Positions 44,686-52,989 of a stretch of 64,000 bases of DNA are shown here, piece by piece. Numbering within the stretch: position 1 is the stretch's first letter; the number at the start of each line of letters is the position of its first letter. The position numbers and the translations under genes were made by a program. The stretch spans positions 1 through 64,000 of the forward strand of contig NZ_JABUFE010000006.1 in the NCBI RefSeq assembly GCF_013315265.1. Reading direction: 5' to 3'. This DNA comes from Parasulfitobacter algicola (GTDB lineage: Bacteria > Pseudomonadota > Alphaproteobacteria > Rhodobacterales > Rhodobacteraceae). A model generated the notes under the pieces. That model made no database searches. It had not been told where the DNA came from and saw nothing but the letters and a program-made list of their open reading frames with translations.

Positions 44686-45486
44686 TCAGATATGCGCCCC
44701 GTTGCGATACGCCGAAGGCGTCATGGTCGAATGGCTTTGAAACGCCCGTGTAAAATAGGCAGGTGTTGAAAATCCAAGACTTTTCGCAATCGCATTGACC
44801 GGTTCTTTGGTGTCGCGCAAAAGGCGGCGCGCTTCGTACATCACACGATCATTCAGGACTTGCGATGCCGGCTGGCCACTGACCTGATTGCAAACGCGGG
44901 TCAGATGCGTCGCCGTCACACCCAGTGCCGTGGCATAGTGCTGAACATTGTGCCCGGTTGGATATTTGTTTTCGATCAATCTGGTATAACGCGCAACCAA
45001 CCGCGTGGCCGCATCGCTGTATTGCGCCGCGGCTTCTTCGGCGTGCTGACGGTCAAGCCAAACACCCAACAACGCGGCATAGGCAAACGCAGCACGGTCC
45101 TGACCGGGACGTTCGCTATCCAACTCACGTTGCAGCTGTTCCAGATTGGCATTGAATTCCTTGTGCGCAGATACATCACGGGTTCGCAGATGCACAGGAT
45201 CAGTGGGCAATCCCAACCGTTCATCCTGGGGCAGAAAGATCACTGATCCAAATGTGCCGGTCCCCGGTTCAATCGCGAACATTGTTCCTGCTGGAATAAA
45301 AATTGCATTATGGGTGCCAAACCCACTGCGCCGACCCGCAACCGTAATACGGCCCTGTCCCCGTGTAATCCACAGCAACGTATGCGACGTTTCGCTGTGG
45401 GGCAGACTGGCACGCCACGGTTCACGCTTGACCATTTGGGCCAGCGGCAGGCTTTTGATTTGATCTAGCGTCTCTTTCGATACCAC
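44686..45486 (-). CDS. AraC-family transcriptional regulator
   Basis: 266 residues. The N-terminal cupin-like sensor domain (about 20-110) includes SHTLLWITRGQGRITVAGRR and FIPAGTMFAIEPG. The C-terminal double helix-turn-helix (about 165-266) contains YATALGVTATHLTRVCNQVSGQPASQVLNDRVMYEARRLL and AKSLGFSTPAYFTRAFQSHSTMTPSAYR. The start seems to be a GTG at 45486. Being directly upstream of, and on the same strand as, the importer operon, it likely controls that operon; the effector is unknown. Confidence 0.92.
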   Translation of the reverse strand: MVSKETLDQIKSLPLAQMVKREPWRASLPHSETSHTLLWITRGQGRITVAGRRSGFGTHNAIFIPAGTMFAIEPGTGTFGSVIFLPQDERLGLPTDPVHLRTRDVSAHKEFNANLEQLQRELDSERPGQDRAAFAYAALLGVWLDRQHAEEAAAQYSDAATRLVARYTRLIENKYPTGHNVQHYATALGVTATHLTRVCNQVSGQPASQVLNDRVMYEARRLLRDTKEPVNAIAKSLGFSTPAYFTRAFQSHSTMTPSAYRNGAHI

Positions 45487-45566
45487 AGCGTCATCTTGTC
45501 GTTAAATTTCCAGGCAGCCCTAGTAGTGAAAAAATGTGGCATGCAATTCAAGCGCTTGTTAACCTT

Positions 45567-46448
45567 TTAAAAGGGGCAGGCGTAAGATTGCCACGTCTTC
45601 ATTCTGGCCCGAAACCAGGTTCGCTGTCGTTTTGCGTATTGCCGCGACGATATAATCGCTGCCTCACGTGCCTGACCCAAGGTCATTCCCCCTTTCAAAT
45701 AGGCAATAAGCTCGGGTGCACCAATCGCCTTTGACGATAGCGAATTGGGATTCCAATCCATCAAATTGTGGCGCGCTTCTTCGATCGCGCCCTGTTCAAG
45801 CATTGTGTCAAAACGTTTCACTATGCGTGAATTCAGCCAATCCTTGTCGGTCTGAAAGACGATGGGTTGCACTTGATCCAGGGGCATAAGCGGCGGTGGT
45901 GTCCGATCCTGCCAGTCGGCCAATCCTGTTTTGGTGGCTTGCAAAACCTCCCATGCCCGCTGAACGCGCACCGGGTTCAATGTATCAATCCGTGCCGCGG
46001 TCTTTGTGTCCAGTTCTGCCAGCAAGACATCGCTGCCTTCATCTGCCATCCTATGGTTTGCCAGTGTTCGCACGTCGGACGGTATAGCAGGAATGTCCGC
46101 TAACCCTTTTGTTAATGCAGTAAAATACAGCCCAGTACCCCCGACAATAATCGGTCGATCTACCTTTTTTAGAATGTCCCGCAGATCGTTAAGCCAGTGC
46201 CCAACCGAATAATCCGCATGGGCCCCAATATGCCCATAAAGATAATGATCGGCAGTCTTTAAATCTGCCTTTGACGGACGCGCCGTTAGCACAGACCAAT
46301 TCGAAAACACCTGCAAAGCGTCTGCATTGATGATTTGCCCGCCCTGAGTGTCTGCAATTTCAAGCGCTAGGGCGGATTTACCCGATGCGGTTGGGCCAGC
46401 GATCAAGACAGCGCGGTCCTGTGCGAGGTTTTTGATGGCAAAAGACAT
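45567..46448 (-). CDS. miaA: tRNA dimethylallyltransferase
   Basis: A 293-residue enzyme transferring a dimethylallyl group to A37 of tRNAs that read UNN codons. P-loop [13 protein letters not shown] is at residues 16-28; conserved [42 protein letters not shown] and the C-terminal [14 protein letters not shown] are present. The start at 46448 gives the standard short N-terminus; a longer frame to 46535 is unlikely. It diverges from pyrH. Confidence 0.95.
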   Translation of the reverse strand: MSFAIKNLAQDRAVLIAGPTASGKSALALEIADTQGGQIINADALQVFSNWSVLTARPSKADLKTADHYLYGHIGAHADYSVGHWLNDLRDILKKVDRPIIVGGTGLYFTALTKGLADIPAIPSDVRTLANHRMADEGSDVLLAELDTKTAARIDTLNPVRVQRAWEVLQATKTGLADWQDRTPPPLMPLDQVQPIVFQTDKDWLNSRIVKRFDTMLEQGAIEEARHNLMDWNPNSLSSKAIGAPELIAYLKGGMTLGQAREAAIISSRQYAKRQRTWFRARMKTWQSYACPF

Positions 46449-46574
46449 GGCTATCCCGGCTGTCGGAATGGAATTTGTGCAGTCATGAACATCTTTTTGC
46501 GCACTTGGCCTTTGGTGATTGAACCCGGGCGGCATTTACGACATTTTGCACCGCAACGCAAAAAGGGATCAGGG

Positions 46575-47318
46575 ATGACGGAAATGGATGGGGCAGATGG
46601 GCAGGCCAAGACGACATATAAACGGGTCTTGCTGAAAATATCGGGCGAAGCTTTGATGGGTGATCAGGGCTATGGGCTGCATCCACCGACGGTTCAACGT
46701 ATCGCGAAAGAAGTGAAATCCGTTCACGATATGGGTGTCGAAATTTGTATGGTCATCGGTGGCGGCAACATTTTTCGCGGCTTGCAAGGCAGCGCGCAAG
46801 GGATGGAACGCACGACAGCCGATTACATGGGGATGCTGGCCACAGTCATGAATGCGCTGGCGATGCAATCCGCGCTGGAAGAACTGGACATCCACACCCG
46901 TGTCATCAGTGCGATACCGATGGATCAGGTGTGCGAGCCCTATATCCGCCGCCGCGCCGTGCGACACCTGGAAAAGAAACGGGTCTGCATTTTTGCGGCT
47001 GGCACCGGAAACCCCTATTTCACCACAGATACCGCCGCCACCCTGCGGGCAAATGAAATGAGCTGCGAGGCAATCTTTATGGGCAAGCAGGTCGACGGTG
47101 TTTATGATAAAGATCCAAAGAAACATGATGATGCCGTACGGTATGGACAGATTACCTATGACGAGGTTTTGCAACAGCATCTGGGCGTGATGGATGCCAG
47201 CGCCATTGCGTTGGCGCGCGACAACAATCTTCCGATCATCGTCTTTTCACTGGATGAACCGGGTGGCTTCAGGGGCATTCTGGCAGGCGAAGGTACGTAT
47301 ACAAGGGTACATGGGTAA
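46575..47318 (+). CDS. pyrH: UMP kinase
   Basis: A 247-residue amino acid kinase-fold enzyme converting UMP to UDP. It starts with a short polar extension, then [85 protein letters not shown] and [19 protein letters not shown]. The ATG at 46575 follows CAGGG closely; the upstream open frame is not conserved-looking. It heads the envelope-biogenesis cluster. Its TAA overlaps the ATG of an unusual secreted protein gene. Confidence 0.96.
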   Translation: MTEMDGADGQAKTTYKRVLLKISGEALMGDQGYGLHPPTVQRIAKEVKSVHDMGVEICMVIGGGNIFRGLQGSAQGMERTTADYMGMLATVMNALAMQSALEELDIHTRVISAIPMDQVCEPYIRRRAVRHLEKKRVCIFAAGTGNPYFTTDTAATLRANEMSCEAIFMGKQVDGVYDKDPKKHDDAVRYGQITYDEVLQQHLGVMDASAIALARDNNLPIIVFSLDEPGGFRGILAGEGTYTRVHG

Positions 47319-48106
47319 TGCGCATTCTATCTGTTTTTTTGATCTGCTTTGCCTTTGTGGCATCGGCCGATGAACAACAGTCTGCACTTCTTGAATTCAT
47401 GGGCGGGCATGGGTGCACAATTAGTCAGGAAAGCCGCAATGCAGCACGTGCATCCGGTTTCACGCATGAACAAATAAATACCTTGATGCAGGAAAGCCTG
47501 TCCAATGGAGCGGCATCGCCGCAGGCTATCTGGATCGTTCTGGGTGAAGAGATTTGTGATATACGATTGCCGGACATAACAACGTCTGTTTTGGTAACAG
47601 ACCCGGATATCATGGGCGTAACATCAGCAATCGATGAATATGCTAAAATGGGTCAGAATGGCTGCTTTTTGAAAGATGCTAAGACGGTTTTCAATGCCCG
47701 TCATGAAGGCGATGCGAATACCGCAGAGACAGAATATACTAAATTCCTTGCATCGCATTTTATGTCAGGTGATTTGCGGTTTTACGGTGAAGAGGTGCTT
47801 GAGACACCCATTGGCATTCAGGTGATGACAGGGGATTGCGCCGATGTTCCTCAAAGAGATGTGATTGAGGCAAATCACGCCTATCTTGTCGCTGATTTCG
47901 GATCATATGTCCGGGCCTTGGGAAAAGCGAATAGTTGCATAGATCCTGGGGCATCTGGTCTTCAGGTCACGCGGCAAATTTTACCTGATAACAAAAACAG
48001 CTGGTTGTTTTTCGAATACGACATAATTGCAATTGCGGCAGGATGGTACACGGGCGGATCAGATGGTCAGCCACGATCACCGCGTCCCCCACTGTGTCAT
48101 TATTGA
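47318..48106 (+). CDS. Secreted protein of unknown function inserted between pyrH and frr
   Basis: 262 residues with signal peptide [17 protein letters not shown]. The mature protein has about eight Cys spread over its length (GCTIS, EEICDI, GCFLK, GDCADV, NSCID, PPLCHY), which suggests disulfides in the periplasm, and ends in PRSPRPPLCHY. I do not recognise the family. The start overlaps the pyrH stop (TAATG), so it is coupled to pyrH; 124 bases separate it from frr. The usual pyrH-frr pair is therefore interrupted. Confidence 0.75.
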   Translation: MRILSVFLICFAFVASADEQQSALLEFMGGHGCTISQESRNAARASGFTHEQINTLMQESLSNGAASPQAIWIVLGEEICDIRLPDITTSVLVTDPDIMGVTSAIDEYAKMGQNGCFLKDAKTVFNARHEGDANTAETEYTKFLASHFMSGDLRFYGEEVLETPIGIQVMTGDCADVPQRDVIEANHAYLVADFGSYVRALGKANSCIDPGASGLQVTRQILPDNKNSWLFFEYDIIAIAAGWYTGGSDGQPRSPRPPLCHY

Positions 48107-48230
48107 TAAACAATGCAGTGGGTTGATAGTGGAAACAAAGCGGCAAGTTGCACAGGAACTGCACAGGCGTTCTATACAAATGTCCCAATTTGCAGCTATA
48201 GCAGTCACGTAACATACGAAGAGCACAGAT

Positions 48231-48794
48231 ATGTCAGAAGATTTTGAACTAGATACAGATGATCTTCAGCGCCGGATGGATGGGGCCATGGCCTCGCTTC
48301 GGACTGAATTTGCATCGCTGCGTACAGGGCGTGCATCGGCTAGCATGTTGGAACCGGTGATGGTGGATGCCTACGGTAGCATGACGCCGATCAATCAGGT
48401 GGGAACCGTTAACGTGCCTGAGCCGCGGATGGTCACCATCAATGTCTGGGACAAAGGGCTGGTCAGTAAGGTTGAAAAGGCAATTCGCGAAAGTGGTCTT
48501 GGGATCAACCCGCAGCTGAACGGCACGATCATCATGTTGCCAATCCCAGAGTTGAACGAAGAACGCAGAAAAGAACTGACCAAAGTTGCCGGAACCTATG
48601 CCGAAAATGCGCGGGTCAGCATTCGCAATATTCGCCGTGATGGGATGGATCAGATCAAGAAAGCCAAAGCTGATGGGATGTCCGAGGACGACCAAAAGCT
48701 GTGGGAAGATGAAGTTCAGGAATTAACGGATAAAATGATCAGTGCGATAGACGAAGCGCTGGAAACGAAGCAGTCAGAGATAATGCAGGTTTAA
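48231..48794 (+). CDS. frr: Ribosome recycling factor
   Basis: 187 residues, the usual length. RRF with EF-G splits post-termination ribosomes. Landmark segments are [78 protein letters not shown] and [35 protein letters not shown]. Weak upstream sequence (ACGAAGAG) serves as ribosome binding site. uppS follows after 29 bases. Confidence 0.97.
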   Translation: MSEDFELDTDDLQRRMDGAMASLRTEFASLRTGRASASMLEPVMVDAYGSMTPINQVGTVNVPEPRMVTINVWDKGLVSKVEKAIRESGLGINPQLNGTIIMLPIPELNEERRKELTKVAGTYAENARVSIRNIRRDGMDQIKKAKADGMSEDDQKLWEDEVQELTDKMISAIDEALETKQSEIMQV

Positions 48795-48823
48795 GGCGCC
48801 AAGCGTCAGAAAGGCCCGGTTTT

Positions 48824-49546
48824 ATGGCCAAAGATATCGCAACACGCGGCCCCAATCATGTCGCGATCATCATGGATGGCAATGGTCGTTGGGCCACGCA
48901 ACGTGGACGCCCACGCTTGTTTGGTCATCACGCAGGGGCCAAGCGCGTGCGCGAAATCGTCGAGGCTTGCCCGGATTTAGGCGTAAAATACCTGACGATT
49001 TTTGCGTTTTCGACTGAAAACTGGAAACGCACCCAAACTGAAGTCGCCGGTTTGATGAGTCTGTTTCGTCGTTATATCCAACGCGAAGCACGCGCATTAT
49101 TCGAAGAAGGAGTGCGTGTTCGATTTATCGGTGACCGTATGAAGCTGGACGATAAGCTGGTCACATTGATGGATGAATTGGAATTGTTGACAGCTGTCAA
49201 CTCTAAGGTGCATCTGACAATTGCCCTGAATTATGGGGGTCGGGATGAGGTTGCGCGCGCAACAAAACGCTTGGCCTATGAAGTGGCGGCTGGTCGTCTG
49301 GACCCCAAGGACGTGGACGACGAAACCTTGCCACGCTTTCTGGACACTTATGTGTTGCCTGACCCTGATTTGGTGATCCGCACCAGTGGCGAAGCACGTA
49401 TTTCTAATTTCCTGCTATGGCAATCTGCCTATGCCGAATACGAGTTTATCGATACGCTTTGGCCTGACTTCAAAGCGGATGAATTTGCCGGACTAATTGC
49501 AAATTATTCCGAGCGGGACCGCAGATTTGGTGCCATCAAGACATGA
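48824..49546 (+). CDS. uppS: Di-trans,poly-cis undecaprenyl diphosphate synthase
   Basis: A 240-residue cis-prenyltransferase that elongates farnesyl diphosphate to the C55 carrier of peptidoglycan and LPS O-chain synthesis. It has VAIIMDGNGRWATQRGRPRLFGHHAGAKRVREIV (catalytic Asp, FPP site), TIFAFSTENWKR, LTIALNYGGRDEVARA and DLVIRTSGEARISNFLLWQSAYAEYEF. The stop overlaps the cdsA start (ATGA). Confidence 0.97.
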   Translation: MAKDIATRGPNHVAIIMDGNGRWATQRGRPRLFGHHAGAKRVREIVEACPDLGVKYLTIFAFSTENWKRTQTEVAGLMSLFRRYIQREARALFEEGVRVRFIGDRMKLDDKLVTLMDELELLTAVNSKVHLTIALNYGGRDEVARATKRLAYEVAAGRLDPKDVDDETLPRFLDTYVLPDPDLVIRTSGEARISNFLLWQSAYAEYEFIDTLWPDFKADEFAGLIANYSERDRRFGAIKT

Positions 49547-50337
49547 CTAAGAACCCCAAGTGGGAAGATTTACGGGATCGTGTGATCTATGGTGCAGGTA
49601 TGGCCGTTTTGGGCATGCTTGGCATTTGGTTGGGCGGCATTTGGTTTCAGATGCTGGCCGTGTTTGTCACGGCTGTGATGATCTGGGAGCTGACTTTGAT
49701 GGTGCGTCTTGATGCGCCGACCCAAGGCATGTTGCTGGCGGCGTTTACGGCCAGCGTTTTATCAGGATTGCTGGCCACAGAACAAACTGGCCTGATCCTG
49801 TCATTGCTTTTTGTGCCCGCCATTGTTGGCGCAGTTATGATGCCACGGGAACGGCTGACATTTTTTCTGTTTGCGCTTGGCATTGTTGTGGCGGGCTGGG
49901 GATTGGTTGTCTTTCGCGAAACCTACGGGGTTGTCTGGTTGTTCTGGTTGATCGCTGTTGTGATTGCGACGGATATATTCGGTTATTTCGCGGGCCGCAT
50001 GATTGGCGGGCCCAAGTTTTGGCCTGCGGTCAGCCCCAAGAAAACCTGGTCGGGAACAATCGCGGGTTGGGTTGCTTCAGCCATTATCGGCTTCATATTC
50101 TTGGGGTTCACAAATGCAGGTAATGATTTGCCGTGGATTTCTGTGGCGCTGTCATTTGCTAGTCAAATGGGTGATATCGCGGAAAGTGCTTTGAAACGAC
50201 GCATGAAGGTCAAGGACAGTTCGACCCTGATCCCAGGACACGGTGGTTTATTTGATCGTTTCGACGGATTACTGGGAGCGGCTTTGGTGATGCTGTTCGT
50301 CGCACTGGTCGTTGATATTCCAGAGGTGCGATTCTGA
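49543..50337 (+). CDS. cdsA: Phosphatidate cytidylyltransferase
   Basis: A 264-residue inner-membrane enzyme making CDP-diacylglycerol. About seven hydrophobic helices, with the C-terminal signature VKDSSTLIPGHGGLFDRFDGLLGA and KKTWSGTIAGW. The start overlaps uppS. Its TGA at 50335-50337 overlaps the predicted dxr start as CTGA. Confidence 0.95.
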   Translation: MTKNPKWEDLRDRVIYGAGMAVLGMLGIWLGGIWFQMLAVFVTAVMIWELTLMVRLDAPTQGMLLAAFTASVLSGLLATEQTGLILSLLFVPAIVGAVMMPRERLTFFLFALGIVVAGWGLVVFRETYGVVWLFWLIAVVIATDIFGYFAGRMIGGPKFWPAVSPKKTWSGTIAGWVASAIIGFIFLGFTNAGNDLPWISVALSFASQMGDIAESALKRRMKVKDSSTLIPGHGGLFDRFDGLLGAALVMLFVALVVDIPEVRF

Positions 50338-51503
50338 CCCGCAAAGTCACCATATTTGGCGCAACAGGATCAGTCGGGCAGAATACGATTGATCTAATCA
50401 AGCGCGCACCTAATGAATTTGACGTTGTCGCTTTGTCTGGTGGACGTAACATTCAAGCATTGGCAGAGGATGCCAAAGCCTTGCATGCTGAAATTGCGAT
50501 TACGGCTTATGATGACGGTCTGGCAGATCTGAAAGATGCGCTTACAGGAACTGGAATAGAAGTCGCCAGTGGTGCGCAGGCGATTGAAGACGCGGCCAGT
50601 CGTCCCGCAGATTGGATCATGTCAGCGATTGTGGGGGCGGCCGGTTTGAAACCAGGTTTGCGTGCGCTGCAGCAGGGCACAACATTGGCTTTGGCAAACA
50701 AAGAGTCACTGGTGACAGCGGGATCTTTACTGATGGGCACCGCAAAAAAGTACAACGCGACGGTTCTACCTGTCGACAGTGAACATTCTGCGGTGTTTCA
50801 GGCCTTGGTTGGCGAAGACATCAAAGCGGTTGAGCGGGTTATCATCACAGCCTCGGGCGGGGCATTTCGTGATTGGCCCCTTGATAAGCTGGCCAATGCG
50901 ACACTGGCGCAGGCATCCAGTCACCCGAACTGGGATATGGGTCAGCGCATCACAATTGACAGCGCGTCCATGTTTAATAAATCTTTGGAACTTATTGAAA
51001 CAAAAGAGTTTTTTGACGTTACGCCTGATCAGATCGAAGTTATTATTCATCCTGAAAGCCTGATCCATGCTTTGGTTGGCTTTTGCGATGGGGCGTTGAT
51101 GGCGCATGTGGGGCCACCTGATATGCGCCACGCGATTGGTTTTGCTTTGAACTGGCCTGAACGCCGCGCCTTGCCTGTTGACCGGTTGAACCTGGTAGAT
51201 ATTGGTGCTTTTACGTTTATTGCTCCGGACGAAGTTCGTTATCCAGCCTTACGCTTGGCGCGTGAAGTGATGGAGGCGGGCGGTTTATCCGGTGCCGCGT
51301 TCAATGCCGCCAAAGAACGCGCATTGGATGGTTTTATCGCCGGAGAGATCGGATTTTTGCAAATGGCTGATGTTGTTGACGCGACGTTGAACCGCATGGT
51401 CGCGAAAGAAACACTTTTAAGTAATCAGATGTGTCTTGATAACGTGGTGGAAACCGATCATCTGGCACGCATATATGCAACCGAGATTATACACGCACTT
51501 TAA
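50334..51503 (+). CDS. dxr: 1-deoxy-D-xylulose 5-phosphate reductoisomerase, probable CTG start
   Basis: A 389-residue enzyme of the MEP isoprenoid pathway making 2-C-methylerythritol 4-phosphate. The NADPH site FGATGSVGQNTIDLI (about residues 8-22), LANKESLVTAG, LPVDSEHSAVFQAL and TIDSASMFNKSLELIE are present. An in-frame stop at 50313-50315 bounds the frame; between it and the NADPH motif there is no ATG, GTG or TTG. The best codon is CTG at 50334, which overlaps the cdsA stop as CTGA, exactly where an ATGA start would be; ATT at 50331 is the other option. The first later TTG (50433) would delete the NADPH motif. Either a rare start or a sequence error. Confidence 0.93.
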   Translation: MTRKVTIFGATGSVGQNTIDLIKRAPNEFDVVALSGGRNIQALAEDAKALHAEIAITAYDDGLADLKDALTGTGIEVASGAQAIEDAASRPADWIMSAIVGAAGLKPGLRALQQGTTLALANKESLVTAGSLLMGTAKKYNATVLPVDSEHSAVFQALVGEDIKAVERVIITASGGAFRDWPLDKLANATLAQASSHPNWDMGQRITIDSASMFNKSLELIETKEFFDVTPDQIEVIIHPESLIHALVGFCDGALMAHVGPPDMRHAIGFALNWPERRALPVDRLNLVDIGAFTFIAPDEVRYPALRLAREVMEAGGLSGAAFNAAKERALDGFIAGEIGFLQMADVVDATLNRMVAKETLLSNQMCLDNVVETDHLARIYATEIIHAL

Positions 51504-51514
51504 GGAGCGTTTAC

Positions 51515-52849
51515 ATGGATATTACCAGTTTTGCCGCGGGGTTTGGTGGTGTGACGTATATGATCCTCTTTTTGATCATTGCGCTGTCAATTATCGTAGC
51601 CATTCATGAGTACGGACATTACATCGTCGGTCGTTGGTGCGGTATTCATGCCGAAGTGTTTTCCATCGGGTTCGGGCCCGTCATCTATTCACGTCGGGAC
51701 AAACGTGGCACGCAATGGCAGATCGCCATTTTACCCTTGGGTGGATTTGTAAAGTTTCTTGGCGACGCGGATGCGGCCAGTGGCAAAGATGGTGAACGTG
51801 TTGCATCCCTAAGTGCTGCAGAACAACGCCGGACAATGCACGGCGCCCCACTTTGGGCACGGTCTGCCACGGTTGTGGCGGGGCCTGTCTTTAACTTTAT
51901 TTTTTCTATCGCCATCTTCACCGGTTTGATCCTTTATCAAGGTCAGCCGACCGAAGATTTTGTAATCGAAGATTTTCTGCCCTTACCGGATGTCTATACG
52001 CAGGAACTTCAGCCTGGTGATGTTGTCGTGGCGATCAATGGTCAAGAAATCGGCGCAGATCTTGGGGCGGTCTTGGCCAATCTGCCAAGCGCACGCGAAA
52101 TTGACTATGGTATCATTCGCGACGGTGAAGCCATAACAGTAACAGCGCCACATCTGATGCCGCCTGTTGTGCATGGCCTGACACCGCGTCTTCCGGCAAT
52201 GGATATTGATATGAAGATCGGCGATGTGATTACGGCTGTAGATGGCGCGCCGGTTTACACATTTGAAGACTTCAGACAGATCGTCGTTAATTCCGAAGGG
52301 AAGCCGCTGAAACTTGACGTCTGGCGCGACGGCGAACAGATGGATTTCGTGCTTGTTCCACGCAAAATAGATTATCCGCTTGAGGATGGCACATTTGAGA
52401 AGCGTTATTTGATTGGCATGACATCTGGATTGTTCATTGAACGTCAGGCAGAGAATGTCGGGTTTTTCACAGCTGTCTGGTATGGTGTTGAAAATACGTT
52501 TGTCATCATGAGCTCAAGCGTGAATGCGCTTTGGAATATCATCACGGGTGCGATCAGCACGTGCAATCTTTCGGGTCCTGTTGGTATCGCTGAAATGTCG
52601 TCTGGCATGGCAAGCCAGGGTACAATGAGTTTTATTCAGTTTATCGCGGTTTTGTCGACTGCGATTGGTTTTATTAATTTGTTTCCCATTCCTGTTTTGG
52701 ATGGCGGCCATCTGGTGTTTCACGCCTATGAGGCCGTTCGGGGTAAGCCCCCCAATGATCAAGCGTTGAAGTACATGATGATTGCCGGATTGACGATCAT
52801 GCTTTCATTCATGGTTTTTGCGCTGACAAATGACATTTTTTGCCCCTAA
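51515..52849 (+). CDS. rseP: Site-2 zinc protease RseP
   Basis: A 444-residue inner-membrane metalloprotease that cleaves anti-sigma factors and leftover signal peptides. HEYGH (residues 31-35) with the later VLDGGH motif form the zinc site in separate membrane helices. Two PDZ-like regions lie between (about 120-185 and 210-280). The start is preceded by AAGGAG. A small hairpin (52842-52857) overlaps the stop codon. bamA follows after 140 bases. Confidence 0.95.
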   Translation: MDITSFAAGFGGVTYMILFLIIALSIIVAIHEYGHYIVGRWCGIHAEVFSIGFGPVIYSRRDKRGTQWQIAILPLGGFVKFLGDADAASGKDGERVASLSAAEQRRTMHGAPLWARSATVVAGPVFNFIFSIAIFTGLILYQGQPTEDFVIEDFLPLPDVYTQELQPGDVVVAINGQEIGADLGAVLANLPSAREIDYGIIRDGEAITVTAPHLMPPVVHGLTPRLPAMDIDMKIGDVITAVDGAPVYTFEDFRQIVVNSEGKPLKLDVWRDGEQMDFVLVPRKIDYPLEDGTFEKRYLIGMTSGLFIERQAENVGFFTAVWYGVENTFVIMSSSVNALWNIITGAISTCNLSGPVGIAEMSSGMASQGTMSFIQFIAVLSTAIGFINLFPIPVLDGGHLVFHAYEAVRGKPPNDQALKYMMIAGLTIMLSFMVFALTNDIFCP

Positions 52850-52857
52850 AAAGGGGC
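52842..52857. terminator. Small hairpin overlapping the rseP stop
   Basis: GCCCC and GGGGC pair around TAAAAA. No T-run follows on the plus strand, so termination is doubtful; bamA and the genes beyond are likely still expressed by read-through or from their own promoter (TTGACA at 52927-52932). Confidence 0.3.
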
Positions 52858-52989
52858 GGAATTTCGCGCGTCGCGCCTGAATTAGGCACATCATACAGTG
52901 TTGCCCGATTATACGCCGACTAGGTTTTGACAAGTCTGCCCCAAGCCGTTAACTGCATTGAAACGGGGCAGCATTGGCGGAGAAGAATC

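Noticed and set aside
50433-51503. dxr starting at TTG 50433
   Set aside because: This would remove the NADPH-binding GATGS motif that is clearly encoded upstream in the same frame.
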